From: Chryseobacterium sp. 7
GTDB taxonomy: Bacteria > Bacteroidota > Bacteroidia > Flavobacteriales > Weeksellaceae
Assembly: GCF_003663845.1 (NCBI RefSeq)
Contig: NZ_RCCA01000001.1
Span: 3,286,001 to 3,350,000 of the forward strand
Direction of reading: 5' to 3'
DNA length: 64,000 bases
Positions 27,337-36,037 of this stretch are shown piece after piece. The position numbers and the translations under genes were made by a program. A model generated the notes under the pieces. The model saw only the letters and a list, made by a program, of their open reading frames with translations. It was not told where the DNA came from and did no database searches. Numbering within the stretch: the first letter of the stretch is position 1; every line of letters begins with the position of its first letter.

Positions 27337-27939
27337 ATGAAATATCCCTTTTATGCCCTGATGGCGGCATTGTCACTCATCTCCTGTGAAAACAATGACA
27401 ATACCCATGATGACCCGAGACCGATTGATAAAGAAATGTATCAATTTGAATTTAAAAGCTACGCTGTAAAAAATACAGTTTTGTATAAGGGATCCAATGG
27501 AGAAAAATCTACACCGGATGAATCCTATCTCAATGACTACTGGAACCAGTACCAGCAACCTGCTTGGGAAAAAATAAGCCTTGATCTTACCAACAAAACC
27601 ATCAGGCTGATTTCCGAAAATTCATCTACAGATTTCACTTATAGTTTCACCATCGTCAATGACTCCGTACTCATCAAAGAAAATAATACAAATAAACCGT
27701 CTTACATTGGTGATTTCAATAAAGGTACCTCATCATTTACGTTAAAAAGAACGTACAGATATATAAAAAGAGTTCCCAGAAATGATGAAGAAGGGCTGCT
27801 GATTACTAAAAGTGCACATTTTGGAACTACCCAATATGAAAATGTTTTTGGAAATATTTTTTCCAATCCTTCTCAAATGGTAAAATCAGGAGATCAGGTT
27901 TTATGGACTAATATTGAATACTACTATAAAAAGCTTTAA
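27337..27939 (+). CDS. Lipoprotein of unknown function
   Basis: 200 aa. The lipobox LISC places the lipidated Cys at residue 17, and the start ENNDNTHDDPRP is a flexible linker. The rest is beta-rich with no domain I recognise. Flanked by a perfect -7 box TATTTTTG (27317-27324) upstream, though a clear -33 element is not visible. Likely outer-membrane-anchored. Confidence 0.75.
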   Translation: MKYPFYALMAALSLISCENNDNTHDDPRPIDKEMYQFEFKSYAVKNTVLYKGSNGEKSTPDESYLNDYWNQYQQPAWEKISLDLTNKTIRLISENSSTDFTYSFTIVNDSVLIKENNTNKPSYIGDFNKGTSSFTLKRTYRYIKRVPRNDEEGLLITKSAHFGTTQYENVFGNIFSNPSQMVKSGDQVLWTNIEYYYKKL

Positions 27940-27960
27940 TCAACAGATTATATAATACAA

Positions 27961-27998
27961 AAAATCCCCCCAATACGTTTATTGGAGGGATTTTTTAT
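27961..27998. terminator. Bidirectional terminator
   Basis: Arms AATCCCCCCAAT / ATTGGAGGGATT with A and T runs on both sides, between the lipoprotein gene (plus) and the thioredoxin gene (minus), so it serves both. Confidence 0.85.
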
Positions 27999-28006
27999 TT
28001 TTCATC

Positions 28007-28519
28007 TTATTTCTTAACAAATATCTTCTCGATGGTCTGTGCTTCTTCATTACTTAGCTTTGAGGCTTTTCCCAGCTTGGCAATGAAAGTAGTAACTTCT
28101 TCCGGAGTAGCTGGTGATCCCAGGTTTTCTCCTTTGGCATCAAAAGAATCTGCCAATACTTCTCCTTTTAGATTTAGAATCACCCAGAACGGAAGCCCTG
28201 CATTTCCACCTTTATATTTATTCATCAGCTCCTGTCCGCCAGGGTTTTCAAGGCTTTTTTTATCCCCTCTCTCCTGAACGTCTACATATGCTGTGACAAA
28301 TCTTTTATCGAAAATGGGCTTAGCTTCAGCAAGGTCCATATTTTTTTCCATCATCTTACACCATTTGCACCATGAAGCATGAAATACCAGTAAAACATTT
28401 TTCTTACCTGCTTTAGCTTCTGTGAAAGCTTTATTTAATACAACATCTGCTTTTTCCTGTGCTGCTCCCAACTGAAACAACAAAAGGGAAACAATGACAA
28501 TAATTTTAGAGTATTTCAT
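28007..28519 (-). CDS. Periplasmic thioredoxin-fold protein
   Basis: 170 aa with a signal peptide ending near QLGAAQ. The redox site is C51-K-W-C54 in FHASWCKWCKMM, as in DsbD-gamma or thiol reductases of the TlpA/Thioredoxin_7 type. A cis-Pro region follows (GLPFWVIL). It likely reduces or checks disulfides in the periplasm. Its upstream side is the site of an IS5 insertion 55 bases before the start. Confidence 0.88.
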   Translation of the reverse strand: MKYSKIIVIVSLLLFQLGAAQEKADVVLNKAFTEAKAGKKNVLLVFHASWCKWCKMMEKNMDLAEAKPIFDKRFVTAYVDVQERGDKKSLENPGGQELMNKYKGGNAGLPFWVILNLKGEVLADSFDAKGENLGSPATPEEVTTFIAKLGKASKLSNEEAQTIEKIFVKK

Positions 28520-28574
28520 TCTGAATTTTTATTTTAAATCTACACGAATTTAGGTATTTAATCGTTCAATTATT

Positions 28575-29426
28575 TTAGAGCCTGTTTAAATTTTCGTAGA
28601 AAATTTTGTTAAGAGGCTTTCAGAGGTTGGATATTTGAAAAAAAAAAATGAAATACCCAACCGATTTAACTGAAAACCAGTGGCAATATATAAAGAAAAC
28701 GATGAACCTAAAAGAGAGAAAGAGAAAATATCCTCTTCTTTTGATTTGGAACTCCTTAATGTATTTGATAAAAACAGGTTGCCAGTGGCGTATGCTTCCT
28801 AAAGATTTCCCCAAATGGCAATTGGTTTATTACTATTATATCCGTTGGACGGAGTTGGGATATTTTGACTTAATTCTAGAAAAGCTACGAATGAAAGTTC
28901 GTATAAAAAAGGGTCAGCGAGCAGAAGCCTCCTTAGGAATAATGGATAGCCAAAGTGTACGCTGGGGCAATAATAGAGGTCTTCATGGCGTAGATGGAAA
29001 TAAGAAAATAAAAGGAATAAAACGCCATGTGCTAGTAGATAAGAATGGATTTTTAATCGCAGTGATGGTTTGTGTAGCCAATATTCATGATAGTAAGGCT
29101 GGATTGCTTTTGCTTAGATTACTCAGGGAAGAGCTGATGAATTTCAAGTGTATTCTTGCTGATGCAGGCTATAGAGGAGATTTTCTAGATAAAGCTCATA
29201 GCCTTTATTCATACCTGGTAAAAGTGGTAAGTCGGGATAAAGAAAAACAAGCTAAAAAAGAGTTTAAACCCGTAAGTAAACGATGGGTAATAGAAAGAAC
29301 TTTTGCTTGGTTTGATAATGACAGAAGGCTTTGTAGGAACTATGAACTACTGCATGAGTCTTCCGAAAATATGACCAAATTATCCGCTATAAAATTATTA
29401 CTCAATAAAATTTAAACAGGCTCTTA
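28575..29426. mobile_element. Complete IS5-family insertion sequence with TTA duplication
   Basis: The element runs 28578-29423 (846 bp). Its ends are a perfect 17-bp inverted repeat (GAGCCTGTTTAAATTTT at 28578 and its complement at 29407-29423). The flanks show TTA at 28575-28577 and 29424-29426, the 3-bp target duplication expected of IS5-type elements of the TNA class. The transposase reading frame is intact, so it may be active. Confidence 0.95.
28648..29415 (+). CDS. IS5-family transposase
   Basis: 255 aa. DDE residues fit Asp of IMDSQSV, Asp of LADAGYRG, and Glu of RWVIERTFAWF, the last in the Y-(2)-R-(3)-E-like box. The start is a run of As then ATG, typical of single-frame IS5 members. 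It has no disruption. Group within IS5 (IS1031-like) is a guess from the 3-bp duplication. Confidence 0.95.
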   Translation: MKYPTDLTENQWQYIKKTMNLKERKRKYPLLLIWNSLMYLIKTGCQWRMLPKDFPKWQLVYYYYIRWTELGYFDLILEKLRMKVRIKKGQRAEASLGIMDSQSVRWGNNRGLHGVDGNKKIKGIKRHVLVDKNGFLIAVMVCVANIHDSKAGLLLLRLLREELMNFKCILADAGYRGDFLDKAHSLYSYLVKVVSRDKEKQAKKEFKPVSKRWVIERTFAWFDNDRRLCRNYELLHESSENMTKLSAIKLLLNKI

Positions 29427-29451
29427 TTTAACTTTAAATATTTTGTAAATA

Positions 29452-30033
29452 ATGAGATATAAATATTTTTACGTTTTCCTTCTTGTTCTCAGTTTTATAG
29501 GATATAATGCTCAGGTTTCTGATGCCGTAAAAAAGCTGGCAAAACCTTTAGAGAATATTTCTTATGCTGAATCATCTCATATCGGAGCTGGAGGAGATGA
29601 GAGCAAAATTTATAATCAATTTAAGAAAGTTGCCCAAGCTGCAAATAATGAAGAACTCTATTATTTTGCGATGAATGGCAGCAATGCACTAAAAATATAT
29701 TCCGGAAAAGAATTGTTTAAACGAAACGATAAAAGATTTTTAGATATTTATACATTCTATTCCAACAACCCTTTAATCATGAAATATACTCTAGGGTGTG
29801 TTGGAAAAAATAAAAATATTGCAGAGTTTTTGAAAGATGAAGTATATTCTGCACCATTCTATATCTCGCTAAGGGATCAGTTATTAAAAAATGAAGACAA
29901 ACAAGATGAAATAGTAAAAACCCAATTAGCACAAATTAAAGAAGAGGGCTATGGTAAACTTACGGAAGAAGATGTAGAGTCAGTAAAAAAACAGATAGAA
30001 GAAATAAATAAGAAAAAACAAAAACCACAGTAA
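29452..30033 (+). CDS. Secreted protein of unknown function
   Basis: 193 aa with a signal peptide (ending near YNAQ). The mature part is predicted helical, with a Lys/Glu-rich C-terminus (KKQIEEINKKKQKPQ). I recognise no domain. The IS5 element lies 26 bases upstream and has separated the gene from its original upstream region. Confidence 0.65.
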   Translation: MRYKYFYVFLLVLSFIGYNAQVSDAVKKLAKPLENISYAESSHIGAGGDESKIYNQFKKVAQAANNEELYYFAMNGSNALKIYSGKELFKRNDKRFLDIYTFYSNNPLIMKYTLGCVGKNKNIAEFLKDEVYSAPFYISLRDQLLKNEDKQDEIVKTQLAQIKEEGYGKLTEEDVESVKKQIEEINKKKQKPQ

Positions 30034-30048
30034 GTTTTTACTGTGGTT
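30023..30048. terminator. Terminator hairpin at the end of the secreted-protein gene
   Basis: Arms AACCACAGTAA / TTACTGTGGTT overlap the stop codon of the plus gene. The U tract lies on the minus strand (TTTTGTTTTTT), so it best ends the minus-strand gene at 30079, and may serve both. Confidence 0.7.
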
Positions 30049-30078
30049 CATCATAATTTAAAAAAAATAGAATTGGAG

Positions 30079-31188
30079 TTATTTTAAAGCTGTTTTGTTT
30101 GGTGATATTGGTCTGAAATCAATTAAAGTTTTTTTCTTTCTTATAAGATCCATCAGAGTTTGTACTGAAAAAGTGAGAATAATATACAGTACAATGAGTA
30201 CTGATACATAGCCAATTTCATGCTGTCTGTATCCGAAAATTCCTTTTCCCCATGAGATCAGAATCCATTGGATCATGTACATTGAGGTCAAATTTTTACT
30301 GCAGTATTTAAGAACACGCATAAAGCCATTTTCTTTCACGTTGGCCGTAATAGTATTAATCAGCCATAAAAAGAACAACGTCCAGCCCGCAAAATAAATA
30401 ACACCACCAGGCCCCATATGGTAAAAACCGTTATAATTATAGTCACCATACAGAAAAACCAATGGTGCCCCTATTGCAATGAACAAAAGTCCCACATACA
30501 GCATCTTTCTAAATATCTGTTTGGTATCGTAATTCAGTTCCTGAAACCATTTCCCGAAAAACATTCCGATAATAATAAAAGCCATCCATGGGAAAACAGG
30601 GAAATAGACATAGGCCGGATAATCTGTATTGAAAAGAAGATCCAGAATATAATTGATCACAGGATAATCCAGATTGAGTCCGCTCACTTCTCTGGATATC
30701 AGTGCAACGAATAAACCTATAGCCAACATGACATATTTATTTTTCACATATTCTCTGATAAACCCAACGAACAGTAAAGACATCCCAGCCAGCTGTAAAA
30801 TATCTCCCAGCTGTACCAAATATACATACTGCTGTTCTATTGGAGCATGCCAGCCGTATTTTTGCATAAAATTATCGGGAGCAAAATTAAAAATCACAGG
30901 GATCATAAACTTCATGAAGTTCATAAATAGTCCTGCAAATACCAATAAAATGCCTCGCTTTAGGGCACTTTTAAGACTTTGATGACTGGAGGTCATGAAA
31001 GTAATTCCCATACAGATCAGGAAAATGGAAGTTCCTCTTCCGAGAAAAACAATAAAACTGCCGATGGCTGTTTCATATTGTGATTTTACATTGGCATACA
31101 CCAATAAGGTATGGATAATGATCATTCCGATAACGCTTATACCTTTTATTAAATCCAGAGTGAGGATTCTTTTGTTTTGTTGTTCCAT
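30079..31188 (-). CDS. Membrane acyltransferase-like protein (HGSNAT/DUF1624 type)
   Basis: 369 aa with about ten membrane helices. The N-terminal LTLDLIKGISVIGMIIIHT block, with a membrane-embedded His, matches the heparan-alpha-glucosaminide N-acetyltransferase catalytic (DUF1624) family, also found in YeiB-like proteins. Members move acyl groups across the membrane; the acceptor is not visible. Sits alone, with a long AT-rich spacer upstream. Confidence 0.75.
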   Translation of the reverse strand: MEQQNKRILTLDLIKGISVIGMIIIHTLLVYANVKSQYETAIGSFIVFLGRGTSIFLICMGITFMTSSHQSLKSALKRGILLVFAGLFMNFMKFMIPVIFNFAPDNFMQKYGWHAPIEQQYVYLVQLGDILQLAGMSLLFVGFIREYVKNKYVMLAIGLFVALISREVSGLNLDYPVINYILDLLFNTDYPAYVYFPVFPWMAFIIIGMFFGKWFQELNYDTKQIFRKMLYVGLLFIAIGAPLVFLYGDYNYNGFYHMGPGGVIYFAGWTLFFLWLINTITANVKENGFMRVLKYCSKNLTSMYMIQWILISWGKGIFGYRQHEIGYVSVLIVLYIILTFSVQTLMDLIRKKKTLIDFRPISPNKTALK

Positions 31189-31492
31189 AGTTTTTTTAGT
31201 GAAAATGTGGATTAGATGGATAAAATTGTAATCATTAATTATTTTTAAAACTATATTTTTATTTATTCTAAATAAAAATCAAATATACGAATTAAAACCA
31301 CTTCTCATAATTCATAAATTAATTTTCATAAAATATAAATACTTAAAGATTTATTCCAGCACTAATAGATAATTATGACAAAATATTTACACTTATTACA
31401 ACCAATAAATGACTGTGGAATCTGACAAAAATGAAATGATTAATTTTTTATATAGCAAAACTCTCCCGACTGGAAGAGTTTTGCTATAACGA
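31189..31492. other. AT-rich spacer, 304 bp, with a terminator-like hairpin
   Basis: The hairpin ATAGCAAAACTCT / AGAGTTTTGCTAT (31452-31487) lies just past the stop of the peroxidase gene. The rest is AT-rich DNA with no gene I can support. Confidence 0.5.
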
Positions 31493-32638
31493 TTATGATT
31501 TAGGTAATTCTGGGGGACGCATTTTGTATTTGTAACTGTTCAGGGTTTTCAAAAATGCTACGATATCAAAAACTTCGTCGTCTGTGAGATTCAGTTTTTC
31601 TACCATTCCTGATTTGTGTGGAAATTTAGGATCATTGATCTGATCTGCTTTTGGTGTTTCTCTGCCCATTCCTGCATTGTACATCATCACAATGTTGGCC
31701 AATTCAGGGAAAAGCCCGTTGTGCATATAAGGTTTATTCTCAGAAACCTCTCTCAGTGTAGGGGTTTTGAATTTTCCTACATCTTCATTTTTCTTAGTAA
31801 CAATATACCTTCCCAGATCTTCGTATTTTCTTCCGTAATACGTCAGTCCAAGATTATGGAATTTCTGATCAGAGAAATAAGGAGTATTATGACAATTGAT
31901 ACAATTGGCTTTTGTCCGGAATAAATGAAGTCCGTTGATTTCAGAATCCGTTAAAGCATCTTTTTTCCCGGAAACGAATTTATCAAACTTTGATGGCGGA
32001 CTGATCAGAGAGCGTTCAAAAGTTGCAACAGCTTTTGCAATTTTCTCTTCCGTCACTTCTCCATTCCCAAAAGCTTTTACAAAGAAAGGTTTATAATCTT
32101 TAATTTTTTTGATGTTTTTCGTTGCCATAGACATATGGAGATTCATCTCTACCGGATTTTCGATAGGCGCTTTCACCTGCTCTTCCAAAGTAGCTGAACG
32201 GCCGTCCCAGAAGAAAGTTTTGGCATATCCAATGTTCACCAGTGTAGGTGCATTTCTGGTTCCCGTCTGCCTGTCATGACCAAAAGAAACTCTGCTTCCG
32301 TCTGACCATCCTATTTCAGGGTTGTGGCAGTTAGCGCAGGAAATTTGTCCGCTTTTGGAAAGTCTTGGATCAAAGAATAACATTTTTCCCAATTCCATTT
32401 TGTCTTCGGAATAGGGATTATCTTCAGGAAAATTCATTTTAGCCAAGGGCCCTATATCCTGAAAACCTTCTTTAGCTTCATCAAATAAATGAGGAGCCGG
32501 CCATTTGCTCTGATCTCCGCTGCTGTACAATGTACGAAGTTCCTCCACGGTATATCCCGTAGGGTTGTTATGAGAGGTATAACTTAGTAAAGATATTATT
32601 CCGGCCAGTGCCAGAAAAGCAATATATCTGTCTTTCAT
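31493..32638 (-). CDS. Diheme cytochrome c peroxidase (CcpA/MauG family)
   Basis: 381 aa, exported. Two CxxCH heme sites: ISCANCHNPE (about 100) and KANCINCHNTPYF (about 245), with PIENPVEM and the C-terminal SENKPYMHNGLFPELANIV block. It reduces H2O2 in the periplasm with electrons from cytochromes, or acts as a MauG-type oxidase. Just upstream on the same strand is the 3' stump of an outer-membrane protein gene, which ends 6 bases before this start, suggesting a broken operon. Confidence 0.92.
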   Translation of the reverse strand: MKDRYIAFLALAGIISLLSYTSHNNPTGYTVEELRTLYSSGDQSKWPAPHLFDEAKEGFQDIGPLAKMNFPEDNPYSEDKMELGKMLFFDPRLSKSGQISCANCHNPEIGWSDGSRVSFGHDRQTGTRNAPTLVNIGYAKTFFWDGRSATLEEQVKAPIENPVEMNLHMSMATKNIKKIKDYKPFFVKAFGNGEVTEEKIAKAVATFERSLISPPSKFDKFVSGKKDALTDSEINGLHLFRTKANCINCHNTPYFSDQKFHNLGLTYYGRKYEDLGRYIVTKKNEDVGKFKTPTLREVSENKPYMHNGLFPELANIVMMYNAGMGRETPKADQINDPKFPHKSGMVEKLNLTDDEVFDIVAFLKTLNSYKYKMRPPELPKS

Positions 32639-32643
32639 TATTT

Positions 32644-32910
32644 TTAATAATAAACATTCAATCCTACCAGGGCAACATGATTAGCTCTGCCATTATAGTC
32701 TGCCTGATTTTTATAAGTACTGTTCATCAGCCATGTCTGAGAAAAACTTCCGAACAGCTCATACCTGATTTTATTTTGGTCAAAGATATAACTTGCATTA
32801 AAATTAAGACCAATTTTAGGCGTTGCATCATAGGCAAAGTCCTGCTGAGCGATCTTCGTGGCAAAGACATTCTCTTTCGTACTCTGATAAGGCTGATAAT
32901 TGAATTCTTT
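32644..32910 (-). pseudogene. 3' remnant of an outer-membrane beta-barrel gene
   Basis: On the minus strand an open frame of 88 codons starts directly after a stop at 32911-32913 and ends in TAA at 32644-32646. It reads FAYDATPKIGLNF, YELFGSFSQTW and closes with VALVGLNVYY, an aromatic-ended barrel strand. No start codon with a signal peptide exists, so the 5' part has been lost. The original product is unknown. Confidence 0.7.
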
Positions 32911-32932
32911 TCACCTTTAAGAAATTAGTAAC

Positions 32933-32972
32933 TAATTTAAAAAAGAGTCCTGTATTCACAGAACTCTTTTAT
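32933..32972 (-). terminator. Rho-independent terminator of the lipoprotein gene at 32995
   Basis: AAAAAGAGT(C)CTGT / ACAG(A)ACTCTTTT. On the minus strand the stem runs into TTTTTTAAATTAG. Confidence 0.75.
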
Positions 32973-32994
32973 CTTTATATTAATTTTAACACTT

Positions 32995-33534
32995 TTACAG
33001 TTTATAAACAGTACCTACAGGGTCATTTTCTATCCAACAATCCAAATATCTAGCTGTACCACCATCAAGATAGGGAAAGTTTACCAATGTAAAACGTATA
33101 ATGTTAGTATTATCAACCATGTACAATCCAATTTCATCCTGATCCAATTCAAAATCAGTGGCATAACCACCGTTACATGCATCAATTGCACTGCCATCAC
33201 CAATGTAAATCTCACTGTTAATCCAATAACTTCCACTCTTTTTAGCAGATTTATCTTTATCTTTTAAACTTGTATAAGTTAATACTCCATTTACATTAGA
33301 AATATAGCCTTTAGAAAGTGAAAATTTCTCTTTAAATTCAATATTTCTACCTGAAGTTTCGCTAACTAAAAATTTTCCATCTTTCTGAACAGCTTTTAGC
33401 TCAATATTTTTCTTTTGCTGGAACTTGTTGACTGTTATTGGATTTTCAACATCATCAGAAGTACATGAGTTGTTCATAATAAAAACCCCTGTGATAAAAA
33501 TACTTTTTAATAAGCAAGTAATTGTCTTTTTCAT
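32995..33534 (-). CDS. Lipoprotein of unknown function
   Basis: 179 aa from ATG at 33534; the longer reading from 33609 adds 25 residues ahead of the signal peptide and is rejected. The lipobox is MNNSC (Cys24), followed by TSDD. The mature part is polar with a late DACNGGYATDFELDQDE segment and a Cys near the end. No domain known. In the AT-rich, IS-scarred region. Confidence 0.65.
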   Translation of the reverse strand: MKKTITCLLKSIFITGVFIMNNSCTSDDVENPITVNKFQQKKNIELKAVQKDGKFLVSETSGRNIEFKEKFSLSKGYISNVNGVLTYTSLKDKDKSAKKSGSYWINSEIYIGDGSAIDACNGGYATDFELDQDEIGLYMVDNTNIIRFTLVNFPYLDGGTARYLDCWIENDPVGTVYKL

Positions 33535-33660
33535 GAATTTATTAATTTTGTTAAATATAATTTTTATGCTAAAAATGTCCTTATAATAAAAGTCGACCAA
33601 TAAATTCATAGTAATTAATTGTTTAATAAACTTACTAATGACTTTCTTTCAAGGATGTAA

Positions 33661-33688
33661 AATATTAATATTAATATTAATATTAATT
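33661..33688. repeat. Short ATTAAT tandem repeat
   Basis: About four to five copies of a 6-base unit (TTAATA) over 28 bases in the spacer between two lipoprotein genes. A simple sequence tract; copy number may vary by slippage. Confidence 0.8.
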
Positions 33689-33754
33689 AAAAAGTGACCT
33701 CTTAGAAATGTATATTATTTAATAACCGATTCTATATTTACTTCTTTAATAAAA

Positions 33755-34390
33755 TTAATAATCTAACAAAATCCAGCTCTCCGGCAGCCATTCTGCAATT
33801 TCTTCAATAACAGGAGTTGCTTCAGAAAAATATCCTGCTTCTATAGCAAACCACTGTCCAGTATCCCTTCCTGCGCCCCATATTCCATAACCCTGCCAAG
33901 TACCTCCGCTCATTTCATCAAGATTAACGATACCTGCACCAGGAATATCTCCACAATCATCATCCGCAGTTTTCCCAGTACTATCTGCCATGGTAGCCAT
34001 ACCACTACAAATACAATCTAAAGAATATACATAATAACCACCGTCTGTCTTCTTCTGTACAGTACCTTGTCTAGAAAAAACAATATTTTCTTCTTTTTGA
34101 TTCTGTAGCTTTCTTAAATATACAATATAACCTCTTCTATTAAAATATTCAAAGCGAGAGTCATTCTTTATTGCATTAAAACCAAATTTTTCAGGATTTG
34201 CAAATAGAGTTTTATACAATTCATTTCTTTCTTTCTTAGTCATTTTATCATCTAAATTACCAATTCTCTCAGTCTTCATTTTTTGCTCAAGAAGGGTAAA
34301 ACTTTCATCTTGGTAAATATTTTCATTACTACAGGAATCCAATGATAAAAATATTACCAGAAGAATTCCCAAATTCAAAATTCTTTTCAT
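33755..34390 (-). CDS. Lipoprotein of unknown function with a paired-Cys segment
   Basis: 211 aa with the lipobox SLDSC (Cys20). An N-terminal helical charged part (about 25-110) is followed by a Cys-containing stretch (about 125-150: DCICSG...DDDCGD), then Gly/Trp-rich and acidic residues. No domain known. No T9SS tail. It may carry disulfides in the periplasm. Confidence 0.65.
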   Translation of the reverse strand: MKRILNLGILLVIFLSLDSCSNENIYQDESFTLLEQKMKTERIGNLDDKMTKKERNELYKTLFANPEKFGFNAIKNDSRFEYFNRRGYIVYLRKLQNQKEENIVFSRQGTVQKKTDGGYYVYSLDCICSGMATMADSTGKTADDDCGDIPGAGIVNLDEMSGGTWQGYGIWGAGRDTGQWFAIEAGYFSEATPVIEEIAEWLPESWILLDY

Positions 34391-34689
34391 GTTTACATAA
34401 TTTTAGTTTATTATTAAATACTTTTCTATATTATTTTAATTGCACACTATCAAGTGTTCTTAACATTATTATAAATCACAAATATAGGAAAAAATATATA
34501 ACCATAATTAGTCTTAATAAAAATAATAAAATCAAAAAATTTTCTATTTCTTGGTCTTTTTTGAAAAATATATTAGGATAATTATTAAAAAACGAAGAGA
34601 TCCTCTCAAAAGAGCACATTTTTTATGATCAAAACATCGAGTTTTTCAATTCTAAAAATAATTTATTTTTTTAGTTTTCCAGCAGTTTA
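34391..34689. other. AT-rich spacer, about 300 bp
   Basis: Very AT-rich. A weak hairpin GATCCTCTCAAAAGAG lies near 34600. Nothing else I can call. Confidence 0.35.
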
Positions 34690-35168
34690 TTATTGAAAAG
34701 CAGTTTTTAATCCTGCCAAAGCCAGTTTTCTTAAATTATGTGCAATAGCAATCAAACCAGTTTCTATTTCGACCTTAATTTGACCTCTGAGAAAGAATCT
34801 TTTAAATCCTTTGTTATACTTGATTTAAGCAAAAACAGGCTCTACATCATGGCATCTCTGTTTTCTAAGCTTTATACCAAACTTTGCATTGAGAAGCTTA
34901 TGTACTTTGTGCCGAAGCTTTGAAAGTTTTGGATTAGATTGTGAAGATATTATTGTCTGGAATTTCTGGTCTTTATCAAAATAATTATACTTGATATAAG
35001 CTTTGATTTTTTCTTTTAAGAAAGTGATAATTCTCTTCTGATCCATATTCCGCATCTGTTACTATTTCTTTTATGCAATTCCCCAAATAAAGAATGAAAC
35101 AACAATGTAGATTATTGCTAACAGAGCTTTCTACGTGTACATTATAATGATTAGGTTTATAATTCTAA
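34690..35168 (-). pseudogene. Decayed IS1182-type transposase
   Basis: Translating the minus strand gives, in pieces, YNVHVESS, then DAEYGSEENYHFL, a frame change, then KAYIKYNYFDKDQK, RKQRCHDVEPVFA, an in-frame TAA, and GFKRFFLRGQIKVEIETGL...AIAHNLRKLA. The order and motifs are those of the C-terminal half of IS1182-type transposases. A frameshift and a stop show it is dead; the N-terminal half is absent. Confidence 0.8.
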
Positions 35169-35395
35169 AAAAGATAAATAAAAACCACTTTCTATAGTTT
35201 GAATGTGGCTTTATTTAACCTGAATAATCAATACAATTCTGTTTAATGCCAATAAAATACTAGACTTTTTTATTGTAAAGATGTTGCTCAAAGCACTTTA
35301 TTGTCTCATTTTTATCATTTATAGCAAATGGTTCTTGGATGATTAGCTATAAAATTAAACTGAATGGCATTTTCAATCTAAATCATATTAATAAA

Positions 35396-35428
35396 AAAAC
35401 GACTCTTATAATAAAAGTCGTTTCTTGT
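35396..35428 (-). terminator. Rho-independent terminator of the repeat protein gene
   Basis: AAAACGACT...AGTCGTTT; minus-strand T run follows (TTTTTTTATT). Confidence 0.75.
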
Positions 35429-35445
35429 TTTATTTTTCAGAAAAA

Positions 35446-35778
35446 TTATTTTTTAAAATCTGCTTTTACATCTTTATAACCATCTGAAACTGCACCTGCT
35501 TCTTTTACAGCAACATTCTTAACACTTGTTGCACCTTTGGTAGCAGTTTGACCTACCCATTTTGTACCGTTTTTAACACCCGTTTTTGTAGCTTTTGCCC
35601 CTTTCCGAGTTTTATCTCCAACCCATTCTGCACCATTTTTCACTCCTTTTCCTGTTGCCTTTACTCCTCTCTGAATGGCATTGCCTACATTTTTGGCATC
35701 CTGTTTTACAGTTTCCTGAGCATTAATAGCTATTGCGAATAATCCAAAAGCTAGTAAGGCGAATAATTTCTTTTTCAT
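35446..35778 (-). CDS. Secreted Gly/Lys-rich repeat protein
   Basis: 110 aa with a signal peptide ending INAQ. The body has two tandem 22-residue units, one beginning VKATGKGVKNGAEWVG and the other AKATKTGVKNGTKWVG, each closing in a KG. Basic and low complexity, so it may bind nucleic acid or surface polymers. I know no family; a role in the envelope is inferred only from the signal peptide. Confidence 0.7.
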   Translation of the reverse strand: MKKKLFALLAFGLFAIAINAQETVKQDAKNVGNAIQRGVKATGKGVKNGAEWVGDKTRKGAKATKTGVKNGTKWVGQTATKGATSVKNVAVKEAGAVSDGYKDVKADFKK

Positions 35779-35978
35779 ATTGTCTTTTTTTAATTAACTT
35801 GGTGAGTATAGCATAAAATAAGCCAAATCTTTACCATCAAAAAAATTAATAAAAGCAGCTTATTACTTTGCTATCAATACCATATAAAATTTTTCAGCCT
35901 GAAGAAAACATAGCTTAAAATCATCAGCACATATATGATTCAAAGGGTGCATTCTGTAATTATAAGAGGATTAGGAAT

Positions 35979-36015
35979 AAAAAAAACCAGCAAACAATGT
36001 TTGCTGGTTTTTTAT
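35979..36015 (-). terminator. Rho-independent terminator of dnaK
   Basis: AAAAAACCAGCAAAC / GTTTGCTGGTTTTTT with a 3-nt loop; T run on the minus strand. Confidence 0.9.
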
Positions 36016-36037
36016 TTATATTGAAATTAATCAATCA

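Noticed and set aside
33535..33609. Longer start for the lipoprotein at 32995
   Set aside because: It would put 25 residues in front of the lipoprotein signal, which begins at the ATG at 33534.
33661..33688. Tandem ATTAAT units as a CRISPR or iteron array
   Set aside because: Unit of only six bases, no spacers and no replication gene nearby; a simple AT repeat.
34825..35055. 76-aa ORF as a real gene
   Set aside because: It is one frame fragment of the decayed IS1182-type transposase.
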